Of a stretch of 64,000 nucleotides of DNA, positions 32,036 to 40,977 are shown piece by piece. Numbering within the stretch: position 1 is the stretch's first letter; every line of letters starts with the position of its first letter. Made by a program: the position numbers and the translations under genes. The DNA comes from DAIOEK01 sp963708715 (lineage in GTDB: Bacteria > Chloroflexota > Anaerolineae > Anaerolineales > Anaerolineaceae). Under the pieces are notes generated by a model. That model saw only the letters and a list, made by a program, of their open reading frames with translations, did no database searches and had not been told where the DNA came from. Location: contig CAVPSU010000001.1 in the NCBI GenBank assembly GCA_963708715.1, positions 248,001-312,000 on the forward strand, in the 5' to 3' direction.

Positions 32036-33696
32036 TATTTTAGATTTAGATAGGTTTCGACCAGATTTCTTCGTAATACTTTGCCAACAGTCGAACGCGG
32101 TAAGTTATCAATTAATAGAATTTCCCTTGGTTGTTTGTAATTTGCCAGGTTTTTCTTGCAATGATCCATTATCGCATGAACATCGAGGACGGCTCCTGGG
32201 TTGGAAACTACCCAGGCTACCGGGATCTCTCCCCGGTGCTCATCAGTTATTCCTGCCACGGCGACTTCAGCCACGCCTGGAAAAGACAAGATCACGTCTT
32301 CGATTTCTGACGGCCATACCTGCAATCCGCCCACTTTAATAAGATCTTTCTTTCGTCCTAAAATATAGAAGTAACCGTCATTATCCATTCGTGCGATATC
32401 ACCCGTATAAAGCCAACCATTTATTAGTACTAATTTCGTTTCTTCTTCGCGATGGAAGTATCGCTGCATTATCTGCGGTCCTTTGATCAGTAATTCTCCT
32501 TCCTCATCGGCAGCGAGGTCTTGAAAAGGTTCTGAAAGGGAGATGATCCTGCATTCCACATCTGATAGCGGCATTCCAATGGAGCCGGTCTTATTGGCTC
32601 CCTGCACTGGATTGCAATGGGTGGCAGTTGGCGCTTCAGACAGACCATACCCCTCGACCAACCTCCCGGAGATCAATTGCTCAAAGCTCTCCTTAATGTT
32701 CGCTTGAAGAGGCGCTGACCCGGATATGCAGACCTTTAATACTTTTAGATCATCCCTGTATTCCGCCAGGTATTCCGAATGTAGAATGGCATAGTAAAGT
32801 GAAGGAACGCAGGGAAATACGGCCGGCTTGTACTTTCTGATCGCTTCGAAAAGTGTTTTCCCTTTCCCGGGATTGGATACCAGGATCATGGATGTTCCCA
32901 ATTGAATGGCCAACCACATTCCCAACACCATACCATACACATGAAAAAGAGGTATGGCAGCCAAAACTGGCTGGCGTGTTTTCTTTTGAAGGAGCCAGGT
33001 ACTGAATTGATACACATTGGATATGAGATTTCGATGGCTACCTACCGCTGCTTTAGGCACACCGGTTGTACCGCCACTATATTGGAGGATGGCTGGTGAA
33101 TCAGGGAGGATTGTAATAATCGGATCAGAGACACCATATATGGATAATAATTCCTTCAACCGGAGTATTCCGGTAGACCCAGTCGCGGTATGGTTCAAAG
33201 CAGTGGTTGGTACATCTGAAACGGAGAATTGTTCCTCGGGATGAGCCAGGATTATCATTCTGATAGGGTGTTCTTCACTCACCTGGGTTAAGATCGGTAA
33301 ATGGGATTCCAATGCGAAGATCACATCTGATCTGGAGTCATGTAGATGGAAGCTGACTTCACGAGGTTGATATGTCGGATTAAGAGCTACGACAACTCCT
33401 CCCATTTTTAATATCCCAATGTAGATAATAACGAAAGCTGGAATATTGGGCATCATTAAACTGATCGAATCACCGGGTCGGCAACCTATGGCTAATAAAC
33501 CATCCCGGATCTTATTTGAGAGAAGATCGACCTGGCGGTAGGTATAGCTCTGGTCTTCATAAAGAATACAAGAATTGTTGGTAAGCTTTCTGGCCTGGTT
33601 CTGGATTAAATCAACGAGTGTGATTGCAGGATAATCCAATCTGCTTGGTACGCCAGTATCGTAATGATGTAGCCAGGGTTTTTCCGTTACTTTCAT
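32035..33696 (-). CDS. Acyl-CoA synthetase (AMP-forming, long-chain fatty acid type)
   Basis: A 553-residue adenylate-forming enzyme that activates a carboxylic acid, probably a fatty acid, to its CoA thioester. The AMP motifs are present: ILQYSGGTTGVPKAA near residue 205, VEGYGLSEAPTATHCNP near 350, LYTGDIARMDNDGYF near 430 and GRKKDLIKVGG, with the C-terminal catalytic Lys in NLPRSTVGKVLRR. It overlaps miaA by 4 bases (ATGA). Confidence 0.88.
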   Translation of the reverse strand: MKVTEKPWLHHYDTGVPSRLDYPAITLVDLIQNQARKLTNNSCILYEDQSYTYRQVDLLSNKIRDGLLAIGCRPGDSISLMMPNIPAFVIIYIGILKMGGVVVALNPTYQPREVSFHLHDSRSDVIFALESHLPILTQVSEEHPIRMIILAHPEEQFSVSDVPTTALNHTATGSTGILRLKELLSIYGVSDPIITILPDSPAILQYSGGTTGVPKAAVGSHRNLISNVYQFSTWLLQKKTRQPVLAAIPLFHVYGMVLGMWLAIQLGTSMILVSNPGKGKTLFEAIRKYKPAVFPCVPSLYYAILHSEYLAEYRDDLKVLKVCISGSAPLQANIKESFEQLISGRLVEGYGLSEAPTATHCNPVQGANKTGSIGMPLSDVECRIISLSEPFQDLAADEEGELLIKGPQIMQRYFHREEETKLVLINGWLYTGDIARMDNDGYFYILGRKKDLIKVGGLQVWPSEIEDVILSFPGVAEVAVAGITDEHRGEIPVAWVVSNPGAVLDVHAIMDHCKKNLANYKQPREILLIDNLPRSTVGKVLRRNLVETYLNLK

Positions 33697-34631
33697 GAAT
33701 TCTCACCTTTTTGAAGAAACGATTTAATCAATGCCACAATAGTACCAAAATTTTCGGTCGAAGCAGTAAACCAGGTAATACTTGGATCAGTCTCTTTGAA
33801 CCAATTTGCCTGCCTCCTGACAAACACTCTTGTTCTACGTTTGATCAAACTAAACGCTTCATCCAGCGTCGACGTTCCATGTAAATAATTCCGAATTTCC
33901 GGATATCCGATTGCGCTCATCGAAGGAAGATTTTGGTCATATCCATTTTCCAATAACCTTTTTACTTCCTCAATAAATCCATTGGCAATCATTGATTCGA
34001 TACGTTGATCGATCCTAGCATATAATTCTGTCCTGGGTAGCGTCAGACCTAATTGGAGGATCCGGTACGGGCTTATAGTCAGGGTACGCTGTGAGGAGTA
34101 GGTAGCTCCAGTCGAATAGACAACCTCCAGAGCTCGGATGACCCGGCGCGGATTATTCAGATCTACCTGGTTGAATGCAGATAGATCCAATTTCCGTAAC
34201 CACCGACCGGCTTCTTCCTTTCCTTCATTTTTCCACAACTTTTCAAACCAGATACGTAAACCAGGATTTGCTGCCGTTTCAGGAATATTCCATCCCTGGA
34301 CTAATGACCGAATATACTGTCCTGTACCACCAACCAAAAGTGGCGTTTTATTCCTCCGGTAAATTTCCTGGATAATTGCAGATATTCTTTTTTGATAGTC
34401 ACCCAGGCTGATTATTTCATCAGGGTTAGCAATATCGATCAAGTGATGCGGTATCATCCGCATTTCATCAAAAGTAGGCTTGGCAGTTCCGATATCCATA
34501 CCACGATAGAAATACCGTGAATCGCTGGAGATCACCTCCGCATTGATCGACTCAGCGATTTTGATTGCAAATGCGGTCTTACCGACCGCTGTGGGACCTA
34601 CCAGGATAATTAACGGAATACGATCAGTCAT
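33693..34631 (-). CDS. miaA: tRNA dimethylallyltransferase
   Basis: This enzyme adds dimethylallyl to A37 of tRNAs reading codons that start with U. The P-loop ILVGPTAVGKTAFA, SSDSRYFYRGMDIGTAKP and LVGGTGQYI are all family motifs. An open frame continues upstream to 34688, but MTDRIPLIILVGPT at 34631 gives the usual N-terminus (312 residues) and overlaps the yraN stop by 8 bases. It is coupled to yraN upstream and to the acyl-CoA synthetase gene downstream. Confidence 0.92.
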   Translation of the reverse strand: MTDRIPLIILVGPTAVGKTAFAIKIAESINAEVISSDSRYFYRGMDIGTAKPTFDEMRMIPHHLIDIANPDEIISLGDYQKRISAIIQEIYRRNKTPLLVGGTGQYIRSLVQGWNIPETAANPGLRIWFEKLWKNEGKEEAGRWLRKLDLSAFNQVDLNNPRRVIRALEVVYSTGATYSSQRTLTISPYRILQLGLTLPRTELYARIDQRIESMIANGFIEEVKRLLENGYDQNLPSMSAIGYPEIRNYLHGTSTLDEAFSLIKRRTRVFVRRQANWFKETDPSITWFTASTENFGTIVALIKSFLQKGENS

Positions 34632-35016
34632 TGCCGACATTTTCAAAATGTTCCAATTGGAATTCGGGATTTCCAGGATTTCCCACAATGGCGATCAAGT
34701 CCAATCTCCAATCCTGGGGGAGGTCATTTCGATCAGCCAGCACCTCGGCGATCGCAAGCAGTAAATGAGATTTCTTCTTGGGCGTTAATGCTTCTTCAGG
34801 ATACCCCATATCGATATTGGTACGGGTTTTCACCTCAATAATTACAGTTTGCCCGTCTCGAATAGTGATCAGATCCAACTCGCCGTAAGGTGTATGGACG
34901 TTCCGATCCATGACCACAAATCCTTGCTCCTGAAGATAGTCATTTGCGAGTTGTTCGCCCCAGCGACCAACCTTGATGTTGTGTGCATTTCCCCTATTGC
35001 GGTTGGTATTTGTCAT
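34624..35016 (-). CDS. YraN/UPF0102 endonuclease-like protein
   Basis: A 130-residue member of the UPF0102 family, with the restriction-endonuclease-like core GRWGEQLANDYLQEQGFVVMDRN, GELDLITIRDGQTVIIEVKTR and YPEEALTPKKKSHL. The E-D-ExK residues expected of the nuclease fold are visible. Its role is uncertain; relatives are linked to DNA processing. No good ribosome site precedes the ATG. It is the first gene of the yraN-miaA-synthetase run. Confidence 0.85.
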   Translation of the reverse strand: MTNTNRNRGNAHNIKVGRWGEQLANDYLQEQGFVVMDRNVHTPYGELDLITIRDGQTVIIEVKTRTNIDMGYPEEALTPKKKSHLLLAIAEVLADRNDLPQDWRLDLIAIVGNPGNPEFQLEHFENVGND

Positions 35017-35095
35017 GTCAAATTTTTTGAATAGTAAAAATCATCGCCTGTAATCGATGATAAAATGAGAATAACCAGACAATCTTATCATACCT

Positions 35096-36229
35096 ATGCC
35101 TACTGCTGAAATCCTAACCATCGGAACCGAAATATTGCTCGGAGAAATTCAGGATACAAATACTTCCTACCTTGCACGAATCCTGAAGGATCTTGGAGTA
35201 GATTTGTATCGAACGCAGACTGTTGGCGATAACGCTTCCAGGATTGCGATTATTATACGAGATATTCTAACTCGGGCTGATTTTGTGATCACTACCGGCG
35301 GGTTGGGACCAACCGTGGACGACCCAACCAGACAGGCGGTCGCTGAGGCGCTCCAAGTTCCCCTTGTTTTTCGGGAGGATTGCTGGGTGGATATCCAGGA
35401 TTATTTTCGAAGGATAGGCAGGAATATTCCCGAGAATAATAAACGACAGGCTTATCTGCCTTCGAACGCAATTCCAATTCCAAATCCGGTTGGCACTGCC
35501 CCCGGATTTATCATGGAATATTCTGGCAAAATTATCATCTGTTTGCCAGGTGTTCCAAAAGAAATGGAAAGACTTACCCAGACTTCAGTAATCCCATTCA
35601 TTCAGGAGCATTGGCAGCTTCATTCAGTGATCCGTACCCGGACGATCCATGTAGCCGGGATCGGTGAGGCTCAACTCGATGATCTCATAGGAGATTTCGA
35701 GAGGATCAGCAATCCAACCGTTGGGTTACTGGCGAAATCAGGTGTTGTTGATATTCGGATCGGTGCGAAAGCCGAAACGATCCTCGAAGCTGACCAGATG
35801 ATTGAAGAGTGTATTCATAAACTCCAACCGTTGCTGGGAAATCATATAGTTGGTTACGATCAAATTGGCTTGATAGACACGGTCATCAATCTATTCCAGA
35901 AGCATCAGACCCCTCTCGTTATCCAAATAATTGGATTTAATGGCAGGTTCTCTGATCTATTCCAAATGAAAATACCAGAATGGATAACCATACAAGAAGT
36001 CACGAAAGACAAGAATAGTGCTTTCGTGGAAACGACAATCCCCATAGTTTCCGTGGCCGGGAATTTTGATTTACATCCGGCTGAATTGCAGATGATGGTC
36101 AAATCGCCGGATATTGTAAAAGAGAGCGTTCGCAAATACGCAGGTCCTCCAGAAAATAGTATATTATGGGGTATCAATACTTCTTTGGATTTCATACGCC
36201 GGTATCTGCTGGATATCCTTAGTGATTAG
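35096..36229 (+). CDS. cinA: CinA-family protein with degenerate C-terminal domain
   Basis: A 377-residue protein. Residues 1-170 are a clear CinA N-terminal (MoCF-like) domain with MPTAEILTIGTEILLGEIQDTN and FVITTGGLGPTVDDPTRQ, associated with NAD-derivative pyrophosphatase activity. A middle domain follows (about 171-255). The last 120 residues replace the usual nicotinamide-nucleotide amidase domain: its TAESCTGG nucleophile motif is absent, and the region is shorter and diverged. Pyrophosphatase function may remain, while amidase activity is unlikely. It ends just before the amidohydrolase gene. Confidence 0.85.
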   Translation: MPTAEILTIGTEILLGEIQDTNTSYLARILKDLGVDLYRTQTVGDNASRIAIIIRDILTRADFVITTGGLGPTVDDPTRQAVAEALQVPLVFREDCWVDIQDYFRRIGRNIPENNKRQAYLPSNAIPIPNPVGTAPGFIMEYSGKIIICLPGVPKEMERLTQTSVIPFIQEHWQLHSVIRTRTIHVAGIGEAQLDDLIGDFERISNPTVGLLAKSGVVDIRIGAKAETILEADQMIEECIHKLQPLLGNHIVGYDQIGLIDTVINLFQKHQTPLVIQIIGFNGRFSDLFQMKIPEWITIQEVTKDKNSAFVETTIPIVSVAGNFDLHPAELQMMVKSPDIVKESVRKYAGPPENSILWGINTSLDFIRRYLLDILSD

Positions 36230-36241
36230 ATGGGAGAGTTT

Positions 36242-38212
36242 ATGAAACAGGTAGATACGCTCTTTTTTAATGCCCACATCCTTACAATGGACGAAGAATT
36301 TCATCAATACCCTGCGGGGGCAATCGCAATAGATGGCGACTGCATCACAGATGTCGGTGATGAAAAAGAGATAAAAGCAAAGTATCTGGCAACTCAATCT
36401 GTGGATTGTGGTGGAAAAGTACTAATTCCCGGATTGATAAACGCGCATACTCATGTCCCTATGACCCTCGTTCGTGGTCTGGCAGATGACTTACGGCTGG
36501 ATGTCTGGTTGATGGGCTATATGATGCCGGTCGAGAGAGAATTCGTCTCGCCTGATTTTGTTCGTCTGGGAACATCCATCGCTTGTGCAGAAATGATCCG
36601 AAGTGGTGTAACCAGTTTCGCGGACATGTACTATTTTGAAGAGGATGTTGCCAAAGCAACTGCAGCCGCTGGGATGCGTGCTTTATGCGGGCAAACGGTC
36701 TTGAAATTCCCCAGCCCAGACGCACGTTCATTCGAAGAGTCAATCTCATACGCCCGGGATTTCATTTCCCGATGGAAAGACCATCCCTTGATCGTCCCCG
36801 CTGTATCTCCTCATGCTCCATACACTTGTACCGCAGAAATCCTGAAGGCATGTGCAAACCTTGCTCTGGAATTCGATGTACCTATTCACACACATATATC
36901 TGAGACCGCACTCGAAGTAGAGAATATGAGAAATGAACAGGGTATGCCGGTTGTTCCATATATTAAGAAACAGGGATTGCTGGAGGCAAAAGTTCTCGCA
37001 GCACATTGTGTTCATATCGATGAAGGGGAAATGCGCACTTTCCTTCATTACAATACCGGCGTTGCACATAATCCATCATCGAACCTAAAGCTCGCCTCGG
37101 GTGCAGCTCCTGTCAAGAAAATGCTGGATGTAGGTTTAAATGTCGGGATCGGCACAGATGGACCTGCTTCGAATAACGACCTCGATATGTTTGAAGAGAT
37201 CCGCCTGGCGGCATTTCTGGCGAAAAACACGAGTGGTGATCCTACTGCCCTTCCCGCGAGAACAGTCTTAGCGATGGCTACGCGCATTGGCGCCCAGGCA
37301 TTACATATTGGCCACATTACAGGCTCCCTCGTTCCGGGTAAGAGAGCGGACATAACCATTGTCAACCTCGATACCCTGCATAATTCCCCCAAATTTATGC
37401 GTGATCCAAATGGGATCTATTCTCAGATCATTTACGCAGCCAAAGCACAGGACGTTACCGATGTAATGGTTAACGGGAAGTTCCTAATGCGGGAAAATAA
37501 ATTATTAACCATCCAGGAAGATGACCTATTGATAGGCGCTCAGGAGTATGCCAAAGAGATCGATAAATTCTTATTTGTGCGTGAGAAATCAGTTTTATCA
37601 AAGCTGATTGCCATCGGTGGCGCTGCTGAAGTGGAGAGCTTTGAAGTCCAAATGAAAGTGGAAATTGATGACACCGATCAAGTGGTCCAAAACCTGAACC
37701 ACCCGGATGTGGAGATCCTGAGGAAGCGTCATTACCACGAATACGATACCTACTTTGCATTTCAAGCACCAGAAACGGATCGGTTGCGATACCGAGAAGA
37801 CGATTTTATCGCAGACGATGGGCATGTTGAAAATACGCGTTTCCGTTTGACTTTGATCGGTCCTGCAGCAGAACACCATTACGATGAAAACATCAATCTG
37901 TCTCGGAGTTTATATATCGCACCTGCCAGCCAGAGTCTGCGATTTTACCGTGAATATTTTAAACCAGATCAGGAGATGGAAGTAGAAAAAGACCGGCTGC
38001 GATATCGGGTGTTGTTCCAGGGTATCGAGTTTTATATCAACATCGATACCTTGATCAAACCGATCCATGGACATTTCCTAGAGATAAAAAGTCGAACCTG
38101 GAGCTTGCAGGATGCTGAGATCAAAGCACACAAAGTGACAGACCTTTTGCAAGTGTTGGTCAAATGTTGCACCGAACCGGTTACCAAAGATTATTTTGAC
38201 ATGCTGGACTGA
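36242..38212 (+). CDS. Amidohydrolase (SAH/MTA deaminase-like) fused to a CYTH-like domain
   Basis: A 656-residue fusion. Residues 1-430 form a metal-dependent deaminase of the S-adenosylhomocysteine/methylthioadenosine type: NAHTHVPMTLVRGLADD (His69, His71), HTHISETALEVE, LAAHCVHI and GTDGPASNNDLDMFEE. Residues about 445-656 resemble a CYTH triphosphate-binding tunnel: FEVQMKVEIDD, RLRYREDDF, FRLTLIGP and FLEIKSRTWSLQDAEIKAH. The ATG at 36242 is chosen because GGGAG (36232-36236) lies inside the coding sequence of the upstream ATG at 36230. Purine-derived substrates for both halves are inference. Confidence 0.85.
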   Translation: MKQVDTLFFNAHILTMDEEFHQYPAGAIAIDGDCITDVGDEKEIKAKYLATQSVDCGGKVLIPGLINAHTHVPMTLVRGLADDLRLDVWLMGYMMPVEREFVSPDFVRLGTSIACAEMIRSGVTSFADMYYFEEDVAKATAAAGMRALCGQTVLKFPSPDARSFEESISYARDFISRWKDHPLIVPAVSPHAPYTCTAEILKACANLALEFDVPIHTHISETALEVENMRNEQGMPVVPYIKKQGLLEAKVLAAHCVHIDEGEMRTFLHYNTGVAHNPSSNLKLASGAAPVKKMLDVGLNVGIGTDGPASNNDLDMFEEIRLAAFLAKNTSGDPTALPARTVLAMATRIGAQALHIGHITGSLVPGKRADITIVNLDTLHNSPKFMRDPNGIYSQIIYAAKAQDVTDVMVNGKFLMRENKLLTIQEDDLLIGAQEYAKEIDKFLFVREKSVLSKLIAIGGAAEVESFEVQMKVEIDDTDQVVQNLNHPDVEILRKRHYHEYDTYFAFQAPETDRLRYREDDFIADDGHVENTRFRLTLIGPAAEHHYDENINLSRSLYIAPASQSLRFYREYFKPDQEMEVEKDRLRYRVLFQGIEFYINIDTLIKPIHGHFLEIKSRTWSLQDAEIKAHKVTDLLQVLVKCCTEPVTKDYFDMLD

Positions 38213-38218
38213 TTCTTA

Positions 38219-39694
38219 ATGGGAAAACAAAGCCAAAATAAGCCTAAGATCAATGTCCTGTTCATCGCCGCTGAAGCTGACCCATTTATTAAAGTCGGTG
38301 GACTCGGCGATGTAGCTGGATCATTACCGGGAGCCATTCGGGAAGTCGCAAACCTGCCGGATTCTCCAGCAGATGTCGATATCCGTTTAGCGATCCCATT
38401 TTATCCTTTACTTAAAGAGAAATTAGCTGATGCTGTCCTTTTGGGAGAGTACACCCTGACGTCCGGAACAGAAGAACAAACCGTGACCGTATATGAGACT
38501 ACGAATGGGTCCATTCCTGTGTACCTGTTGGATGGCGATCCAGTTCGTCAGGTTAATGCCGTTTACTCGGATAATCCATCAGCCGATGCTGAAAAATTTA
38601 TCTTCTTCTCCCTCGCATGCACTCTGTTACCTCGGTTCCTTAACTGGTCGGTGGATATTATCCATGCAAATGATTGGCACACCGCTATTGCAGTCTACGG
38701 GTTGAAAGCGATGAACGCGTTTCGTTCTCCTTCTATCAAAACGGTGTTATCCATCCATAACTTACCTTATCTCGGTCAGGGATGCCAACCTTGCATGGAA
38801 GCCTATGATGTACCAGCATACCCTTTTGGCCTATTGCCATCCTGGGCGCAACATCTCCCACTCCCCTTAGGTCTCTCTACTGCGGATCGAATCATTCCAG
38901 TTTCTCCGGGTTATGCACAAGAAATTCAAACACCTGAATTCGGTAGTGGACTGGAAAGGTTATTGCAGAGCCGTTCTAAGCATATTGTAGGAATCGTTAA
39001 TGGGATCGATCAGAACCAATGGGATCCAAAAATTGACCCTCTGATCCATCAAAATTATGGTCCACTTTCGATCGATCAAAAGTGTGAAAACAAACAAACG
39101 CTATTGGATTCACTGGGTTTGGATACAAACTTAAAAATTCCTCTGCTGGTTGTTGTCTCGAGGATGGATTATCAAAAAGGTATCGATCTGGTAGTGGGAG
39201 GGCTGCAGGAATTACTGGATTTCCATTGGCAGGCTATTATTCTTGGTTCAGGAGATCCTGCGATTCAGAATGGTTGCGTCTCTTTTGGTGATCAGCACCC
39301 AAATCGTGTTCGGGTGATCACGGGTTTTCATGTGGAACTTGCACATCGTCTATACGCAGGTGGCGATATATTTTTGATGCCTTCCCGATACGAACCATGC
39401 GGCATTTCTCAGATGATCGCAATGCGTTATGGAACGGTACCAGTCGCCAGAGCAACTGGGGGTTTACGTGATACCATTACCCCCACTCGTCCGGGAAATC
39501 CAGGATCCGGATATTTATTTGAACAAAGTACTTCAGTTGCATTTGCCCAGGCAATTCAATTTAGCCTGCAAGATTATTCTGATCCATTGATCTGGAGAGA
39601 AATCCAGAAAAATGCTATGAGCAGAGATTTTTCCTGGAAATCGTCAGCCTTGAAATATATCCATCAGTATGCAGACCTGGTTCGCGCAAAATAA
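38219..39694 (+). CDS. glgA: Glycogen synthase
   Basis: A 491-residue GT5 glycosyltransferase that elongates alpha-1,4-glucan from ADP-glucose. The ADP-glucose motif KVGGLGDVAGSLPGA is near residue 20, and the C-terminal LMPSRYEPCGISQMIAMRYGTVPVARATGGLRD carries the catalytic Glu and nucleotide-binding residues. It is followed 20 bases later by glgC and then malQ: a compact glycogen operon. No branching enzyme or phosphorylase is in the window. Confidence 0.93.
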   Translation: MGKQSQNKPKINVLFIAAEADPFIKVGGLGDVAGSLPGAIREVANLPDSPADVDIRLAIPFYPLLKEKLADAVLLGEYTLTSGTEEQTVTVYETTNGSIPVYLLDGDPVRQVNAVYSDNPSADAEKFIFFSLACTLLPRFLNWSVDIIHANDWHTAIAVYGLKAMNAFRSPSIKTVLSIHNLPYLGQGCQPCMEAYDVPAYPFGLLPSWAQHLPLPLGLSTADRIIPVSPGYAQEIQTPEFGSGLERLLQSRSKHIVGIVNGIDQNQWDPKIDPLIHQNYGPLSIDQKCENKQTLLDSLGLDTNLKIPLLVVVSRMDYQKGIDLVVGGLQELLDFHWQAIILGSGDPAIQNGCVSFGDQHPNRVRVITGFHVELAHRLYAGGDIFLMPSRYEPCGISQMIAMRYGTVPVARATGGLRDTITPTRPGNPGSGYLFEQSTSVAFAQAIQFSLQDYSDPLIWREIQKNAMSRDFSWKSSALKYIHQYADLVRAK

Positions 39695-39714
39695 CTTAAT
39701 GGGAGGAGATATCA

Positions 39715-40977
39715 ATGAAAACCAGAGTTGTCATCCTGGCAGGTGGTGAGGGTTCTAGATTGGGGATATTGACAGCGAAACGTACCAAACCAGCTGTCCC
39801 ATTTGCTGGAAAATATAGAATTATTGATTTTACCCTTTCCAATTGTGTCAACTCAGAACTATACGACGTCATGTTGATCGCTCAATATCGACCTCATTCT
39901 CTGATTGAACACATCGGTGCAGGAAGTCCCTGGGATTTGAACCGTGATATCTCTGGCGGAGTTCGCATCTATACCCCATACCGTGCCCGGGGAAATGCAG
40001 ATTGGTTCACCGGTACGGCTGACGCAATTCAACAAAATTACACTTTTATTAAACATAACCAACCCGATATGATCTTGATCCTTTCGGGAGACCACATCTA
40101 TGCAATGGATTATGAACCTTTGATCACTTTTCACCTGGACCACCAGGCTGACCTGACAATGGCATCTATCAAGGTCCCTATTGAAGAAGCCTCACGGTTT
40201 GGAATACTTAAAATCGGGGAGAATTATAGAGTAACTGATTTTGTGGAAAAGCCGAAAGACCCTCCTGCCACCATCGCAAATATGGGTGTGTATCTCTTCA
40301 ATACCTCCGTTCTCGATAAAGTGCTATGGCAAGATCATAATACGAAAGAATCATCGCATGATTTTGGCAAGGATGTGATCCCTCGAATGATCCAGGAGAA
40401 TGCGCGCGTCTTTGCTTTTCCTTATAGCGGCTACTGGGTAGATGTGGGTACGACAATGAGTTATTGGAAAGCTCATATGGATCTTATACAGGCAAATCCA
40501 TCGATTGATCTGAATAATCGATCATGGGTCATCCATACGAAAACCGAAGAGCGCCCACCCGTTTATATTGCGGGTAATTCTACGATCTGTAATAGCATGA
40601 TCACTGATGGATGTGTGATAGCCGAAGACGCAGAAATCATCAATTCGATCTTGTCACCTGGTGTCGTTGTACAAAAAGGTGCCAAAATTATCAAATCCAT
40701 TATTCTCACAGATACCATAGTCGGTGAGAATTCGACTGTCATGTATTCCATTATTGATAAGCGAGTCCGTACCGGAAAAGGGTCAGTCATTGGTGGTCGA
40801 ACATCTGATATCGATCCAATGATCACAACCGTGGGTAAGGCAACTACCCTTCCCGATAATATCGTATTGCAACCCGGCGCGACGATCGATACGGAACTAG
40901 GGTTGTCTGACTTCAAAGAAACAACAATCAAAAGTCATGATTTTGTTCAAGCCAGGAGGAAACCGCATGTTGAGTGA
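39715..40977 (+). CDS. glgC: Glucose-1-phosphate adenylyltransferase
   Basis: A 420-residue enzyme that makes ADP-glucose for GlgA. The N-terminal nucleotide motif LAGGEGSRLGILTAKRTKPA and FAGKYRIIDF are present, with SGDHIYAMDY, the substrate motif ADLTMASIKVP and VEKPKDPP following. The C-terminal half is a left-handed beta-helix with repeated GN/GCVI turns (GNSTICNSMITDGCVIAEDA). AGGAG precedes the start. It overlaps malQ by 11 bases. Confidence 0.94.
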   Translation: MKTRVVILAGGEGSRLGILTAKRTKPAVPFAGKYRIIDFTLSNCVNSELYDVMLIAQYRPHSLIEHIGAGSPWDLNRDISGGVRIYTPYRARGNADWFTGTADAIQQNYTFIKHNQPDMILILSGDHIYAMDYEPLITFHLDHQADLTMASIKVPIEEASRFGILKIGENYRVTDFVEKPKDPPATIANMGVYLFNTSVLDKVLWQDHNTKESSHDFGKDVIPRMIQENARVFAFPYSGYWVDVGTTMSYWKAHMDLIQANPSIDLNNRSWVIHTKTEERPPVYIAGNSTICNSMITDGCVIAEDAEIINSILSPGVVVQKGAKIIKSIILTDTIVGENSTVMYSIIDKRVRTGKGSVIGGRTSDIDPMITTVGKATTLPDNIVLQPGATIDTELGLSDFKETTIKSHDFVQARRKPHVE

